This document shows positions 39,592 to 48,817 of a stretch of 54,204 nt of DNA, piece by piece. The stretch covers positions 1 to 54,204 of the IMG/VR virus record IMGVR_UViG_3300027608_002214; one strand, written 5' to 3'. Origin of the DNA: a virus. Under the pieces are notes generated by a model that ran no database searches, was not told the DNA's origin, and was given only the letters and a program-made list of their open reading frames with translations. Position 1 is the stretch's first letter. Every line of letters begins with the position of its first letter. Position numbers and translations under genes: made by a program.

Positions 39592-39948
39592 ATGGAAGTA
39601 ATAATAAACAATAATCTTTTTAATGTCAAATCTGCAATTACCGATAAAGACATTCAAGATGGAATGAAAGGTAAAAAATTTGATGACGAATTTAACGGTA
39701 TGTTATTTGTAATGAATGAAGGTACTCATTCATTTTGGATGAAGGATTGTACTACTTCTTTAGATATTATTTTTATATCAGATGAATCAATAATAAAAAT
39801 TTACTCGGATTGTCCACCTTGTCGGGAACAAGACGATTCGAAATGTCCCCGATATGATGGTGTTGGTGATATGATCTTAGAGATCAATGGTGGTGACTGT
39901 ATTAAATACGATATCACCGAGGGTGATTCAATTTTGATTAAAGAGTGA
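39592..39948 (+). CDS. DUF192 family protein
   Basis: A 118-residue protein matching DUF192: MLFVMNEGTHSFWMKDCTTS, LDIIFISDESIIKI and a C-terminal EINGGDCIKYDI. The MKDC motif is typical. A Cys-rich loop (SDCPPCREQDDSKCPRYDG) is inserted before the C-terminal strand and may bind metal. The role of DUF192 is unknown. It overlaps the 3' end of the methyltransferase on the opposite strand by 21 bases. Confidence 0.8.
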   Translation: MEVIINNNLFNVKSAITDKDIQDGMKGKKFDDEFNGMLFVMNEGTHSFWMKDCTTSLDIIFISDESIIKIYSDCPPCREQDDSKCPRYDGVGDMILEINGGDCIKYDITEGDSILIKE

Positions 39949-40785
39949 TTTTTGAATTCTAAAAGGTTCAACTCTATCTTTCGCAATTTTTGTGTAATTT
40001 GGAGATAACTCAATTCCAACCCAACGTCTTCCCAATATTTCAGCAGCAACCAAACTAGTTCCGCTACCAGCAAATGGATCTAAAACAATATCATTCTTAT
40101 ACGATAAAATTTTAATTGCCTTTGTTGGGATGTCCATTGAGAATGTTGCCTTAGTCATTGACTTAGTATCTGCAAAATAATTCCACTGACCAAAAACAAG
40201 TTCCATGAACTCTTTCTTATCATTTTCTTCATAAACAGTTTTCTTTTTGGTGGTCCCGTCTTCTTGTTCAACATCAGTTGGAACACCTGTCCATTCAGGT
40301 TGACCTTTTACTTTTTTAATGTGTTGTTTTTTATACGCTAAAATTACACACTCTTTTGGGTTATAAATGTATGGGCTAGAAGGACTCATCCAAGAACCCC
40401 AAGCGGTTGTTTTACTTCTATGTGGAGAGTCTTCTTCAAGATCCACAACACCAAAGAAACCATAACCAATTTCTTTCATAATTTGCCACATTTCTGAAAG
40501 AAATAAAATTCTACCTCCCTTAGTTTGTCTATTGATCTCATAAGGAATGTTCAAGGCAATTCGACCGTCATCCTTTAAAACTTTGTAAGCCTCTGTTAAC
40601 CAATCTTTGGCGAACTCAATATACTCCTCAAACGCAACATCATCGTCATGTACATCATAATCGATTCCAACACCATAGGGTGGGGATGTTACAATTAAAT
40701 CCACACAACCTTCAGGAAATGTTTTCATTACATCAATACAACTACCATTAATAATTTTACCAGTAATGTCTTCTAAATTCTTCAT
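39928..40785 (-). CDS. DNA methyltransferase (DNMT, N4/N6 type)
   Basis: A 285-residue protein. VDLIVTSPPYGVG (residues 28-40) is the S-P-P-Y catalytic motif of N4-cytosine or N6-adenine methyltransferases; DPFAGSGTSLVAAEILGRRW in the C-terminal part binds S-adenosylmethionine. It would protect phage DNA from restriction or mark host DNA. No matching endonuclease is adjacent. A host-like promoter (TTTG-N20-TAGGTTTA at 40817-40848) lies upstream. Confidence 0.92.
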   Translation of the reverse strand: MKNLEDITGKIINGSCIDVMKTFPEGCVDLIVTSPPYGVGIDYDVHDDDVAFEEYIEFAKDWLTEAYKVLKDDGRIALNIPYEINRQTKGGRILFLSEMWQIMKEIGYGFFGVVDLEEDSPHRSKTTAWGSWMSPSSPYIYNPKECVILAYKKQHIKKVKGQPEWTGVPTDVEQEDGTTKKKTVYEENDKKEFMELVFGQWNYFADTKSMTKATFSMDIPTKAIKILSYKNDIVLDPFAGSGTSLVAAEILGRRWVGIELSPNYTKIAKDRVEPFRIQKSLFNQN

Positions 40786-40816
40786 ACTTTTTTTTTAATT
40801 AATTAAACAATTTTAA

Positions 40817-40848
40817 TAAACCTAACTATAATTTTTTTTATTGTCAAA
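40817..40848 (-). promoter_or_regulatory. Near-consensus promoter of the methyltransferase
   Basis: TTTG (40848-40845), 20 bases, TAGGTTTA (40824-40817); one mismatch in the -7 element. Confidence 0.55.
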
Positions 40849-40854
40849 TTTTTA

Positions 40855-41178
40855 TTAAACTATTTCTGTAATTATTTGTGCTAATTTATATCCTGCAAAT
40901 GCTCCCGCAGCGGCTGAACCAGGAAGAACTATAAACTTACCTAAAATTGTGTCATATTTTTTTCTGTTGACAATATACGAAATTAAAACGTAATACAGAA
41001 CATAATTTATTAAAACTAAAAAGTCCAATTCTTTTGCAACAAACACAACAATAGAATTACCTAAAAACCCCCACATAAAATTTATGAAAGTTTCCCGTAG
41101 TAATTCACTTGGTGTTGTGATTGCGTCTAAAACTGAAATTTCTTTACTAAATCCTGTTTTATTTTTCGATGTTTTCAA
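40855..41178 (-). CDS. Small membrane protein, unknown
   Basis: About 107 residues if translation starts at the TTG at 41178, just inside the end of the DUF3310 gene; a GTG at 41250 would read far into that conserved gene and is less likely. Hydrophobic segments (FINFMWGFLGNSIVVFVA, LDFLVLINYVLYYVLISYIV and PGSAAAGAFAGYKLAQII) indicate two to three transmembrane helices. Start uncertain; function unknown. Confidence 0.6.
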   Translation of the reverse strand: MKTSKNKTGFSKEISVLDAITTPSELLRETFINFMWGFLGNSIVVFVAKELDFLVLINYVLYYVLISYIVNRKKYDTILGKFIVLPGSAAAGAFAGYKLAQIITEIV

Positions 41179-41428
41179 TGTGGTGTTGGATGTACCATAG
41201 GGCTTTTCTGAGGTCTTCAAGTTCTGTATCTTTTCTTTTTTTTCCTGCACGGCTAATATATTTTATTGCATTTCCTAAACTAAACCCCAAATCCCAAGCA
41301 TCAATAACTTTTATTGCTTCGTATTCATTATTTTTTCCCCCATAATGTTGAGGATGATTTACTTGTTCTATTTTTATCGGTGGACACTGACAAAGTCCGG
41401 TTCCACCACATACACATTCTTTATCCAT
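41159..41428 (-). CDS. DUF3310 (SaV-like) protein
   Basis: An 89-residue protein with the DUF3310 core: VNHPQHYGGKNNEYEAIKVI, FSLGNAIKYISRAGKK and LEDLRKALWYIQHHIEN. This family is widespread in phages and predicted to act in nucleotide metabolism or kinase-like roles; the true function is unknown. Its N-terminus carries a Cys-rich piece (CVCGGTGLCQCPP). Confidence 0.88.
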   Translation of the reverse strand: MDKECVCGGTGLCQCPPIKIEQVNHPQHYGGKNNEYEAIKVIDAWDLGFSLGNAIKYISRAGKKRKDTELEDLRKALWYIQHHIENIEK

Positions 41429-42546
41429 TATTCTTCTTTATATTCGTTTAATAATTCATCATTAGAAATTGTACCATATTTACCACTAAGATTATTTGTG
41501 TCAATATTTTTAGTCATCATGGTTTTTATATCGTATATTTGTTTTGTTTCGTGGAGTGATTTAACAATCTCAAAAATAATTTTATATGGGTCTGCGTTTG
41601 ATCCTGGTCTTCTGTCTTCAAGATATCCTTTCCATTCCTCTGCGGTTTCTTTTGGAACTCTAATTGATGCTCCTCTATCAGAGACACCCCAACTAAACTT
41701 ATCTATTGATTGTGTTTCGTATTCACCAGTAAGTCTTAAATTATTGTTTGAACCGTAAGATTTAATGTGTTGACGATGTCTTGATTCAAATGCGTTAAAC
41801 AATGACATAAAATATTCTTTATTTCCATCATTTCTCATAATATCTGTTGAAAAATTTGTATGAAGACCAGACCCATTCCATTTACCATGTGTAATTGGTT
41901 TTGGGTGTAAATCAATGTGGTATGAATATTTCTCTGAGGTTTTAAAAAGAAAATATCTTGTCATCCAAAGATCATCTCCACTTTTTAATTTTTCTTTAGA
42001 TAATACTTGGTATTCCCATTGTCCTAACGCAACCTCAGCATTAACTCCTGTAATATCAATTCCATAATTTAAACACATATTTAAATGTTTATCAACAAAA
42101 TCTCTTCCAACAACATATTGACCAACTCCACAATAATATTTACCTTGTGGTTCCAAGTTGTTTTGATCATGACCTAAAACGCATTTGTTTTTTTTGTCGT
42201 ATATAAAGTATTCTTGTTCAAAACCAAACCAAAGATCTTCAAAACCTTCACCAATACTTGATCTTTTATTTGACTCGTGTGGTGACCCATCAGAATTTAA
42301 TACCTCACATAAGACATATACGGTTGATTCCATATCTTTAAAATAATGTCTAACAGGTTTTAAAATACAATCTGAACTTCCTGTTTCAGCCTGTAATGTT
42401 GAAGACCCATCAAAGTTCCAAATTGGGAAATTTCCATCAAGAAACGCTTCCTTAATAGATTGATAGTCAACTATTTTTACCTTACTTCTAAGATTTGGTT
42501 CTGGTTTATATCCATCTAACCACACATATTCTAATTTAACTTTCAT
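41428..42546 (-). CDS. glnA: Type II glutamine synthetase
   Basis: A 372-residue enzyme starting at the ATG at 42546 (MKVKLEYVWLDGYKP). GSII motifs: WNFDGSSTLQA, LWFGFEQEYFIYD (metal and substrate Glu), NGSGLHTNFST and EDRRPGSNADPY (ATP site). It makes glutamine from glutamate, ammonia and ATP, as in Bacteroidota and eukaryotes. An intact glutamine synthetase in phage-like DNA is a rare auxiliary metabolic gene; glutamine feeds nucleotide synthesis. The stop overlaps the DUF3310 start by one base. Confidence 0.93.
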   Translation of the reverse strand: MKVKLEYVWLDGYKPEPNLRSKVKIVDYQSIKEAFLDGNFPIWNFDGSSTLQAETGSSDCILKPVRHYFKDMESTVYVLCEVLNSDGSPHESNKRSSIGEGFEDLWFGFEQEYFIYDKKNKCVLGHDQNNLEPQGKYYCGVGQYVVGRDFVDKHLNMCLNYGIDITGVNAEVALGQWEYQVLSKEKLKSGDDLWMTRYFLFKTSEKYSYHIDLHPKPITHGKWNGSGLHTNFSTDIMRNDGNKEYFMSLFNAFESRHRQHIKSYGSNNNLRLTGEYETQSIDKFSWGVSDRGASIRVPKETAEEWKGYLEDRRPGSNADPYKIIFEIVKSLHETKQIYDIKTMMTKNIDTNNLSGKYGTISNDELLNEYKEE

Positions 42547-42554
42547 ATACAATT

Positions 42555-43337
42555 TTAAAAATTTAATTCTTCTTTGTTTTTTTTATAATTTTCAATCATT
42601 TGAGTTTGATTAATGTAGGTAATCAATTTTCTTTTAAACAATGGAAGAAGCGTTTCATTTATTGGGAAATTCGCTTCACATAACATTTCATACAAAGGTA
42701 ATTTTGATATATTATCTTGATTCCATTGACTAAATGTATTTATAATTTTTGTAATTGTCAAATTATTTTTTTTTTCAGAATAAATTAAATTTACTAATGT
42801 TTTACTTTCAGGTGATTTTTTATTTACTTGTTTAACATTAAATTCCCAAACATAAAACAAATTATCTTTTGAGTCTAAATAATAAAAATATCCTTTTTTT
42901 TGTAAAACCTCATTTTTGTTTTTTTTTATTCTTAAAATTACACTATCAAACACTATTTCCCAAACAGATTTAGCAATGTTAAAATATTCTAACATTCTTG
43001 GAGCACTATATGTTAATATTTTGTTAAATTCTTCTTTTTCCTCATTGTTTAATATTGGGATGTCTTTTATTTTTAAATCTTTTACTAATAATTCATCATC
43101 TATTGTTGTAAATTTTTTATTAGTATACATTATTTTTTTATCTCTGATTAAATTTTGAAGATTTGCCACGTGTAATGACAACTCAATGAATCCAGGATAG
43201 AGTTCCATATTATCTAATTTTTCCCCCATTTTTTGAAAGTAAGATAATAATTTATACTCTTTGTGTTCTTGATCAATGGGTTTTTCAAACATCCATTCAG
43301 TGTTCATTAAAAATTCTATTTTTTTCTTTTTTTCCAT
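42555..43337 (-). CDS. Phage-type protein, unknown
   Basis: A 260-residue helical protein (MEKKKKIEFLMNTEWMFEKP, SYFQKMGEKLDNMELYPGFI...FSQWNQDNISKLPLYEMLCE). The pattern is familiar from large Bacteroidota phage genomes but I know no function. A near-consensus promoter (TTTA-N19-TATCTTTA) is at 43344-43374. Confidence 0.7.
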   Translation of the reverse strand: MEKKKKIEFLMNTEWMFEKPIDQEHKEYKLLSYFQKMGEKLDNMELYPGFIELSLHVANLQNLIRDKKIMYTNKKFTTIDDELLVKDLKIKDIPILNNEEKEEFNKILTYSAPRMLEYFNIAKSVWEIVFDSVILRIKKNKNEVLQKKGYFYYLDSKDNLFYVWEFNVKQVNKKSPESKTLVNLIYSEKKNNLTITKIINTFSQWNQDNISKLPLYEMLCEANFPINETLLPLFKRKLITYINQTQMIENYKKNKEELNF

Positions 43338-43378
43338 TACACATAAAGATAATAATATTATTTCATTCTGTAAAGGTA

Positions 43379-44911
43379 TTAGTCAGTTCTAAATACAATA
43401 TAGGTATTTGAATTTATATTAACTTCTTGGTAATCCCCATCATAATGACTTATTACGCTATAGTCAGATTCATCAATTAAGTCACGTAGTAAACTTCTTG
43501 TATTAACAAAATTATCATAGTTCATACCATAATCATCCAACCAAGATATCGGGTCAGACTCTATCTCATCTCTTTTTTCTTCCATAACTCGTTCAATATC
43601 ATCATCACTTAAATCTCCATCAGGATTCTCTTCAATTTCTTCAATTTCAGAATCTATTTCTTCCGCCCTATTCTCAATTTCTTCAATCCTTGATTCATTA
43701 TCCGATTCATGTTCTCCATCTTCATCTTCATCTTCATAAGTTACTGACTCAACCTTTTTATTGTTTTGGTAAATTTGCCATTTATCGTCAGACCATTCAA
43801 CAACTAATAAATTGTTCATATAATCTTTGAATTTAAAGTATTTCATACTTTCTATTCCTTCTTCAATAAGAGGAGATCTAGCCCCATTTGAAATTAAATA
43901 ATTTTCTATCTCAAGAGATTTTTTTTCATTTTTAAGGTTTATTATTTCTTGATCTTGTTCTTTACTAGTTTCTTTAGAAATATCATAATCTTCATAATTT
44001 TCATAAATATCGTCACGAATCGAATCTTCAAAATACTCATACACATCTTCACCATCAATGTGATTACTTAGTGTGCTTTTATCAAAATTATTTAAATCAT
44101 TTACCATATCTTCATAATATTCTTCAATGGAGTCATCCACCTCACCTTCAGTACCAACAGCATAAGTATTTCCATTTGTATCACCATGAATTGATTTAAA
44201 TACTGTCATTTTATAGTGAGAATGCCGATCTTCGGGAACTAAACCATATTGATCATTATCTTTTTCCTTTAAGGCGTCAATATTTTCTTCTAACTCATCT
44301 CTTTCAGTATATAAATCATCTAAAATTTCATCATCTTCCTCATTATCAATTTTTTCTTCAAGTTCCACCATTTGTATTTCTAAATCTTCTAATTCTTCAC
44401 GTTCTCGTCCATCTAAATATCCAATATCATTTTGTTGAACCATATAGTCAAAAACTGCGTTTGCCATCTCACTTATTTCATCTGTATTTTTTATATTCCA
44501 TTCGTCATTTATTCTTCTTTCATTAGCGTCTTCCCTTTCTTGTTTTAATCTTTTTTTCTCAATTTCATCAGCATATGGTGTCATATGATACGCACCAAGT
44601 TTTTCAAATTTTACCCCGTCTAAGTTTTTTATTCCGGTATAAGGAATATCTAATTGTCCACTTACCGTTAAATCACCTAAACTAGTAATTTGTCTTAAAC
44701 CATTTAATTTCAAATTACCATTAACTCTTATTTTTTTACCTTTAAACATTGGTAATCTTGAAATAACTTTTGCATTAAAATTAACAGATACCAACAATTT
44801 ATGATATTGTTCCGGGGTAATTTCAAAGTAATCATTTTCAGATTCTTCAACAATAATATTTTTTATTAAATTTATTAATTTGTTTTCTGTAATTTTTATA
44901 ATTTTTTTCAT
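43379..44911 (-). CDS. Large acidic leader-bearing protein with LRR-like segment
   Basis: A 510-residue protein. Leader MKKIIKITENKLINLIKNII ends in VEES. Residues 60-105 (IRVNGNLKLNGLRQITSLGD, LTVSGQLDIPYTGIKNLDG) form a repeat like short leucine-rich repeats. Most of the remainder is highly acidic with long helices (EELEDLEIQMVELEEKIDNE, DEDGEHESDNESRIEEIENR). No enzyme motif. TATTTAT at 44918-44924. Acidic coiled proteins of this kind could act as capsid-internal fillers or counter-ions; this is inference. Confidence 0.75.
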   Translation of the reverse strand: MKKIIKITENKLINLIKNIIVEESENDYFEITPEQYHKLLVSVNFNAKVISRLPMFKGKKIRVNGNLKLNGLRQITSLGDLTVSGQLDIPYTGIKNLDGVKFEKLGAYHMTPYADEIEKKRLKQEREDANERRINDEWNIKNTDEISEMANAVFDYMVQQNDIGYLDGREREELEDLEIQMVELEEKIDNEEDDEILDDLYTERDELEENIDALKEKDNDQYGLVPEDRHSHYKMTVFKSIHGDTNGNTYAVGTEGEVDDSIEEYYEDMVNDLNNFDKSTLSNHIDGEDVYEYFEDSIRDDIYENYEDYDISKETSKEQDQEIINLKNEKKSLEIENYLISNGARSPLIEEGIESMKYFKFKDYMNNLLVVEWSDDKWQIYQNNKKVESVTYEDEDEDGEHESDNESRIEEIENRAEEIDSEIEEIEENPDGDLSDDDIERVMEEKRDEIESDPISWLDDYGMNYDNFVNTRSLLRDLIDESDYSVISHYDGDYQEVNINSNTYIVFRTD

Positions 44912-44917
44912 TCAATA

Positions 44918-44924
44918 ATAAATA
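44918..44924 (-). promoter_or_regulatory. TATTTAT box of the 43379-44911 gene
   Basis: Box six bases before the minus-strand ATG. Confidence 0.45.
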
Positions 44925-44994
44925 TTATATTATTTACAAATTTAATAATATTATAATATTTATATATAAATAAACTATATAAAATTAAATTATT

Positions 44995-45135
44995 ATGGGA
45001 TGCGGATGTAAAAAAAATCAGTCTGAAGCGGCTCCTCAGCCACAAACACCAGTTCAACCTCAACCACAAACACAAAATGTTACGGTTCAGGAATCTGTTA
45101 AAAAAATTGTTGAGAAATATTATAAAAATAAATAA
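44995..45135 (+). CDS. 46-residue MGCGCKK-type small protein
   Basis: MGCGCKKNQSEAAPQPQTPV is followed by QPQPQTQNVTVQESVKKIVE and a basic end. CGC near the start suggests metal binding or a disulfide; the middle is a Pro/Gln spacer and the end a helix. TATTTAT lies at 44957-44963 (31 bases upstream) and a terminator follows. No function known. Confidence 0.65.
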   Translation: MGCGCKKNQSEAAPQPQTPVQPQPQTQNVTVQESVKKIVEKYYKNK

Positions 45136-45159
45136 TAGTCGTTTATAATATTTACTTGA

Positions 45160-45187
45160 GTGGGAAATTAGTTTTCTCACTTTTTTT
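45160..45187 (+). terminator. Terminator of the small CGC protein gene
   Basis: Eight-pair hairpin (GTGGGAAA with TTTTCTCAC) followed by seven T residues, 24 bases after the stop. Confidence 0.75.
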
Positions 45188-45188
45188 A

Positions 45189-45195
45189 TATTTAT
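45189..45195 (+). promoter_or_regulatory. TATTTAT box of the 45206-46327 gene
   Basis: Box ten bases before the ATG, immediately after the preceding terminator. Confidence 0.45.
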
Positions 45196-45205
45196 TAAAA
45201 AAAAT

Positions 45206-46327
45206 ATGACGGTAAACAATATTATAGAAGAATTTAATGATGGTAATTGGGATAAAATATCTTCTATTTTTAATGGAAGAATTTTAACTTTTTTTAGATT
45301 TATAAAAGGAAAAAATTTATTAAATAAAATAGATATAAATAATATTCCTTCTGATGATTTTAGTAATGAAGTGTTTGATTATTTGGTTGAAAGTGATATA
45401 ATATCTAATTTAGAATATGATTCTGTTCCTGAATCGTTTATAAACAATTATTTACTACATGGTTTAGAACATAACTACGATAATACTATTAAGTATATTA
45501 CAAGCAACCTTTTAACTGATGTTGAAATTAGACCTGATGGGTTCTATTTATATTTAGGTAAGGATAGAGATGAGTTGGCTTCTTTTTTCTGTGGTTCCTC
45601 CCGTCGTGACATTTCTCCTGAAGATGTTGCAAAACAAATATTTGACGGAGATGGTTTAAGTGACGATTGGTATTTTGATGTTGACACAAAACCATCTGAA
45701 GTTATTGACGATTTAGACGAAAAAAATACCGCCCATTTAAAAGATGTTATTTTTAAAGAAATTGGTAATGTTGAATTATCTTTAGAAGATTATGATTCTG
45801 ATTTTTTTGAAATCTTATCAGAAGATCAGGGAACTGAAGGTTATTTTAAAATTGGACCTGAAGACTTAAATGAATTAATTAAAGATTCCGAGGCAATAAA
45901 TGAACTATGTAAAAATGATTTGAGTGAGTTAGGTCAAGAATTACAAAGTGTTTATTGGAACGCATATAATTCTGCTTATCAAAATGAAATATATGAATTA
46001 GTATATAATGGTTTAGATGAATACTTTGAAGGTAAAGTTGATGAATTCCCAAAAGAATATACCATGTCAGATGGTAAAAAACACTCCATATATGTAAATT
46101 ATATTAAAATTAGAAATTTTGTTGGTGACATTACTTTATTTTTAGAAAACAATAGAGGCCAATCATATTCAGATTCATATTTAGATTATTTTGGTAGTTA
46201 TACGACTTTGATGAAACAACTAATCTACGATGGTGATTTTGAATGTATAGATTTTAGAACTCCTGATTATCCAGATTGGTCTGATATTCAAAAAGAGATA
46301 AACGAAAACTTTGGTCATTATATTTAA
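45206..46327 (+). CDS. Acidic protein, unknown
   Basis: A 373-residue acidic protein (MTVNNIIEEFNDGNWDKISS...NLLTDVEIRPDGFYLYLGKD). Largely helical with a Gly/aromatic motif near residues 112-125. It has no basic leader but TVNNIIEEF at the start includes I-I-E. No enzyme motif recognised. Confidence 0.68.
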   Translation: MTVNNIIEEFNDGNWDKISSIFNGRILTFFRFIKGKNLLNKIDINNIPSDDFSNEVFDYLVESDIISNLEYDSVPESFINNYLLHGLEHNYDNTIKYITSNLLTDVEIRPDGFYLYLGKDRDELASFFCGSSRRDISPEDVAKQIFDGDGLSDDWYFDVDTKPSEVIDDLDEKNTAHLKDVIFKEIGNVELSLEDYDSDFFEILSEDQGTEGYFKIGPEDLNELIKDSEAINELCKNDLSELGQELQSVYWNAYNSAYQNEIYELVYNGLDEYFEGKVDEFPKEYTMSDGKKHSIYVNYIKIRNFVGDITLFLENNRGQSYSDSYLDYFGSYTTLMKQLIYDGDFECIDFRTPDYPDWSDIQKEINENFGHYI

Positions 46328-46396
46328 ATAAACTTTATATTTAAATAAACTATTTATTTATTCATTTATAATCCATATCAATTGTAAAAAAAAGAT

Positions 46397-47092
46397 ATGA
46401 GATTAATTAATAAAAATTCAAAAAGAGGCATTGTTAATTTATTTGCCGAATTTATTTTATCTAAAATTGATAAAAATAAAGATTCAATAATACAAGTTTC
46501 TGATGTGGGATCTTTTTATGTTGTAAACGGTATAACCACAAGTGAAATTTTTTTAGATATAAATTTAATAAGAGATGAATTTACAGAAAAATTTAAAGAA
46601 ATATTAATTGAGTTAAATATTAAATTACTTAATGTTGTTGACGTTATAAACTATAACCAAAAAATAAGTAACATTGAAACAGGTTGGGTTAAAGTTAATA
46701 AAATTCCATTTACACAGGAATATGAACCTTTAAGTGAAATTTCAATTAATTCTGAGTTTCCATATGGTCATAGTTTAAATTGTGGTAGATTAATGGTTTA
46801 TTATACTCATTATATGTTTAACCAAGTTTACAGTACAATTATGACTGATGAGGTACATTTCTTTTTCACAAAAGAATTAAATGACGATGAAGATTTTAAC
46901 ATTAAAATTTTACCTAAATCAGGTTTAGATAAAACCATTATCAAATCTTTAATATTAGACTTATTTGACTTTGATTTAAAAGACTTTAAAACTAAAGTGG
47001 AGGGTTATGACCTTATTCAGGACATATTAGATCCTACGGGAGAAAAACCTTATTTAATTCAAGATAGATTGGAAGATGTTATTATCTTCTAA
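46397..47092 (+). CDS. Plus-strand protein, unknown
   Basis: A 231-residue protein (NLFAEFILSKIDKNKDSIIQ, VGSFYVVNGITTSEIFLDIN, GHSLNCGRLMVYYTHYMFNQ). The GSFYVVNGITTSE stretch is faintly like the N-terminal domain of S-adenosylmethionine synthetase, too weak to assign. Its stop abuts the glutaredoxin gene on the other strand. Confidence 0.68.
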   Translation: MRLINKNSKRGIVNLFAEFILSKIDKNKDSIIQVSDVGSFYVVNGITTSEIFLDINLIRDEFTEKFKEILIELNIKLLNVVDVINYNQKISNIETGWVKVNKIPFTQEYEPLSEISINSEFPYGHSLNCGRLMVYYTHYMFNQVYSTIMTDEVHFFFTKELNDDEDFNIKILPKSGLDKTIIKSLILDLFDFDLKDFKTKVEGYDLIQDILDPTGEKPYLIQDRLEDVIIF

Positions 47093-47377
47093 TTACCCAT
47101 TAATAAATTCTTTAATAATTTTTACTCCTTCATTAATATCTTCAAAATCTCTATCAGGAGCAAATAATCCAGTAATTGGATCATCATCGGGTGACTCTAT
47201 TAACATAAATGATGGAACATACTCATTGTTAGTTACCTCAACAAATAAATTATATTCCTCCTCATATTCATGTATATCACGATCAACATACTCAACATTT
47301 TCTTTATCCAACATTTCTTTTAACATATGACAAAACGGACATTGTTTCATCGTAAATAATACTACAACTTTATCCAT
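47093..47377 (-). CDS. Glutaredoxin-like protein
   Basis: A 94-residue thiol oxidoreductase: VVVLFTMKQCPFCHMLKEML has the C-P-F-C active site (Cys13, Cys16) and EYVDRDIHEYEEEYNLFVEV continues as in glutaredoxins; the cis-Pro region is EYVPSFMLI. It likely exchanges electrons with ribonucleotide reductase or repairs disulfides. Adjacent to and overlapped by the thioredoxin gene (8 bases). Confidence 0.87.
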   Translation of the reverse strand: MDKVVVLFTMKQCPFCHMLKEMLDKENVEYVDRDIHEYEEEYNLFVEVTNNEYVPSFMLIESPDDDPITGLFAPDRDFEDINEGVKIIKEFING

Positions 47378-47684
47378 TGATTAATTCTGTTAACATACCT
47401 TTTAGATCTTTTTCATTCAACATTCCCACTTTTGTTTCAATAACATTCCCCCCATTTATTACTTTAATAGTAGGAATACTTCTAATACCTAATGATGCTC
47501 CAACCTCACGATTTAAATCTACGTTCATTGTAAACATTTGAACATCGGAAGTATTTTCTTTTGATATCATTTCAAAAATAGGTTTCATCATTCGACAAGG
47601 TCCACACCATTCCGCCCAAAATTCAATAATTAATTTTTCACCTTTATTGATTTTTTCTTGTAATTCTACACTTGTAATTTCCAT
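47370..47684 (-). CDS. trxA: Thioredoxin
   Basis: A 104-residue thioredoxin with EFWAEWCGPCRMMKP (Cys27, Cys30), VDLNREVGASLGIRSIPTIK (cis-Pro) and a Gly at the usual end position. It reduces disulfides, for example in ribonucleotide reductase. Forms a two-gene redox unit with glutaredoxin. Confidence 0.93.
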   Translation of the reverse strand: MEITSVELQEKINKGEKLIIEFWAEWCGPCRMMKPIFEMISKENTSDVQMFTMNVDLNREVGASLGIRSIPTIKVINGGNVIETKVGMLNEKDLKGMLTELING

Positions 47685-47710
47685 TTGTTTTATTATTTTA
47701 ATATTTATTA

Positions 47711-48055
47711 TTAATCAGTTTCTTTTAGTTTTGATAAATTTTTTATAAAAAACTTAACTTCTTCTAATTGACTTACGTCGTAATAAACTTTTATTTTAAA
47801 ATTTATCTCAGATAATGTAATCTTTGATAAATATAAATAGAATCCTGATCTATTTTTAAATATCCCATCGGAGTGTTTAATTTCTCCATTATATTCAAAA
47901 CTATTAAGATATTCAACTTCAAAGTTTTTTTTTATTAAGAGTTCAGGTTCTATTGATAAAACACTGTTAACGTTAATTATTGCATATAATTTTTGATGTC
48001 TTTCTTTTAGAATATCTAAAAAATTTTTTTCTTTTGTAAAATATTGTTCTTCCAT
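47711..48055 (-). CDS. Small protein, unknown
   Basis: A 114-residue protein, helical at the start (NFLDILKERHQKLYAIINVN) and beta-rich after (SGFYLYLSKITLSEINFKIK). No motif. Confidence 0.65.
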   Translation of the reverse strand: MEEQYFTKEKNFLDILKERHQKLYAIINVNSVLSIEPELLIKKNFEVEYLNSFEYNGEIKHSDGIFKNRSGFYLYLSKITLSEINFKIKVYYDVSQLEEVKFFIKNLSKLKETD

Positions 48056-48061
48056 TATAAA

Positions 48062-48817
48062 TTATAACATTAATTCGGCTGTCTCCCAAAGTTTTGTGTT
48101 TAATGTATTTAAAGTAATAATATTTTTTAATCCTCTCAATCCTGTTTTACGTCCGGATTGTGATTTATATTCAATTCCACCACGGACAAATTTCTCTTGT
48201 ACTACATTAAATACTCTCCATAGGTCATCTCCTTCATCTTCATTACGATTAGGTGTTAACAAGTCAACTAAATCAAGTGTTGAGGGTACTGATCCTGCTG
48301 TCCACCTAAGTTTAGATGCTTTTTGAACAAAATCTATTTTTTCGGACATAGTAAGTTGACGTTCCATCATTCTTCCAACAGACTGTTGAATTATTGGTAA
48401 TTTTTTTGCAAAACTTTCAGTTAAACTTTTAACATCGTCAAGTTCAAAATTTTTGTGTCTAAGTTTAAATTGGTCAGCTACTGATGTTGGAACTGTTAAT
48501 CCATTACTACATACTAATCTGTGAAGTCCAGAACTCATTGAGAATGAACACATACCATTGTGAGAGTTTCTAATAATCGCCTCAACTAAAGTGTCTCCAA
48601 CCGATGGAAGTTGTTGATTACGAAACTTTACTTCATGTACTGAGTGTATATCCTTACCATTTTGGTTAACTGATGAAATTTCCCACCCTTCTCTTTCAAA
48701 ATATTCCATAATTTTGTCGGTAGGAACAAATTGGTACTTGTTTGTCATTTTTGACGATGGGGATGTTGCAAAAATAGACGGTGCCATTGTTTGAATTAAT
48801 TCTGTTGTATAGTTCAT
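48062..48817 (-). CDS. DUF932 protein
   Basis: A 251-residue protein with DUF932 features: KYQFVPTDKIMEYFEREGWE, RSGLHRLVC-type core (SMSSGLHRLVCSNGLTVPTS) and ADQFKLRHKNFELDD. DUF932 proteins are common in phages and plasmids and have unknown function. A host-type promoter lies upstream (48841-48871). Confidence 0.87.
   Translation of the reverse strand: MNYTTELIQTMAPSIFATSPSSKMTNKYQFVPTDKIMEYFEREGWEISSVNQNGKDIHSVHEVKFRNQQLPSVGDTLVEAIIRNSHNGMCSFSMSSGLHRLVCSNGLTVPTSVADQFKLRHKNFELDDVKSLTESFAKKLPIIQQSVGRMMERQLTMSEKIDFVQKASKLRWTAGSVPSTLDLVDLLTPNRNEDEGDDLWRVFNVVQEKFVRGGIEYKSQSGRKTGLRGLKNIITLNTLNTKLWETAELML

Noticed and set aside
40855-41250. GTG start at 41250 for the small membrane protein
   Set aside because: It would lie deep inside the conserved DUF3310 gene; a TTG at 41178 is more plausible.
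46397-47092. S-adenosylmethionine synthetase
   Set aside because: Only a short VVNGITTSE-like stretch matches; the ATP and methionine motifs are not seen and the length is half.
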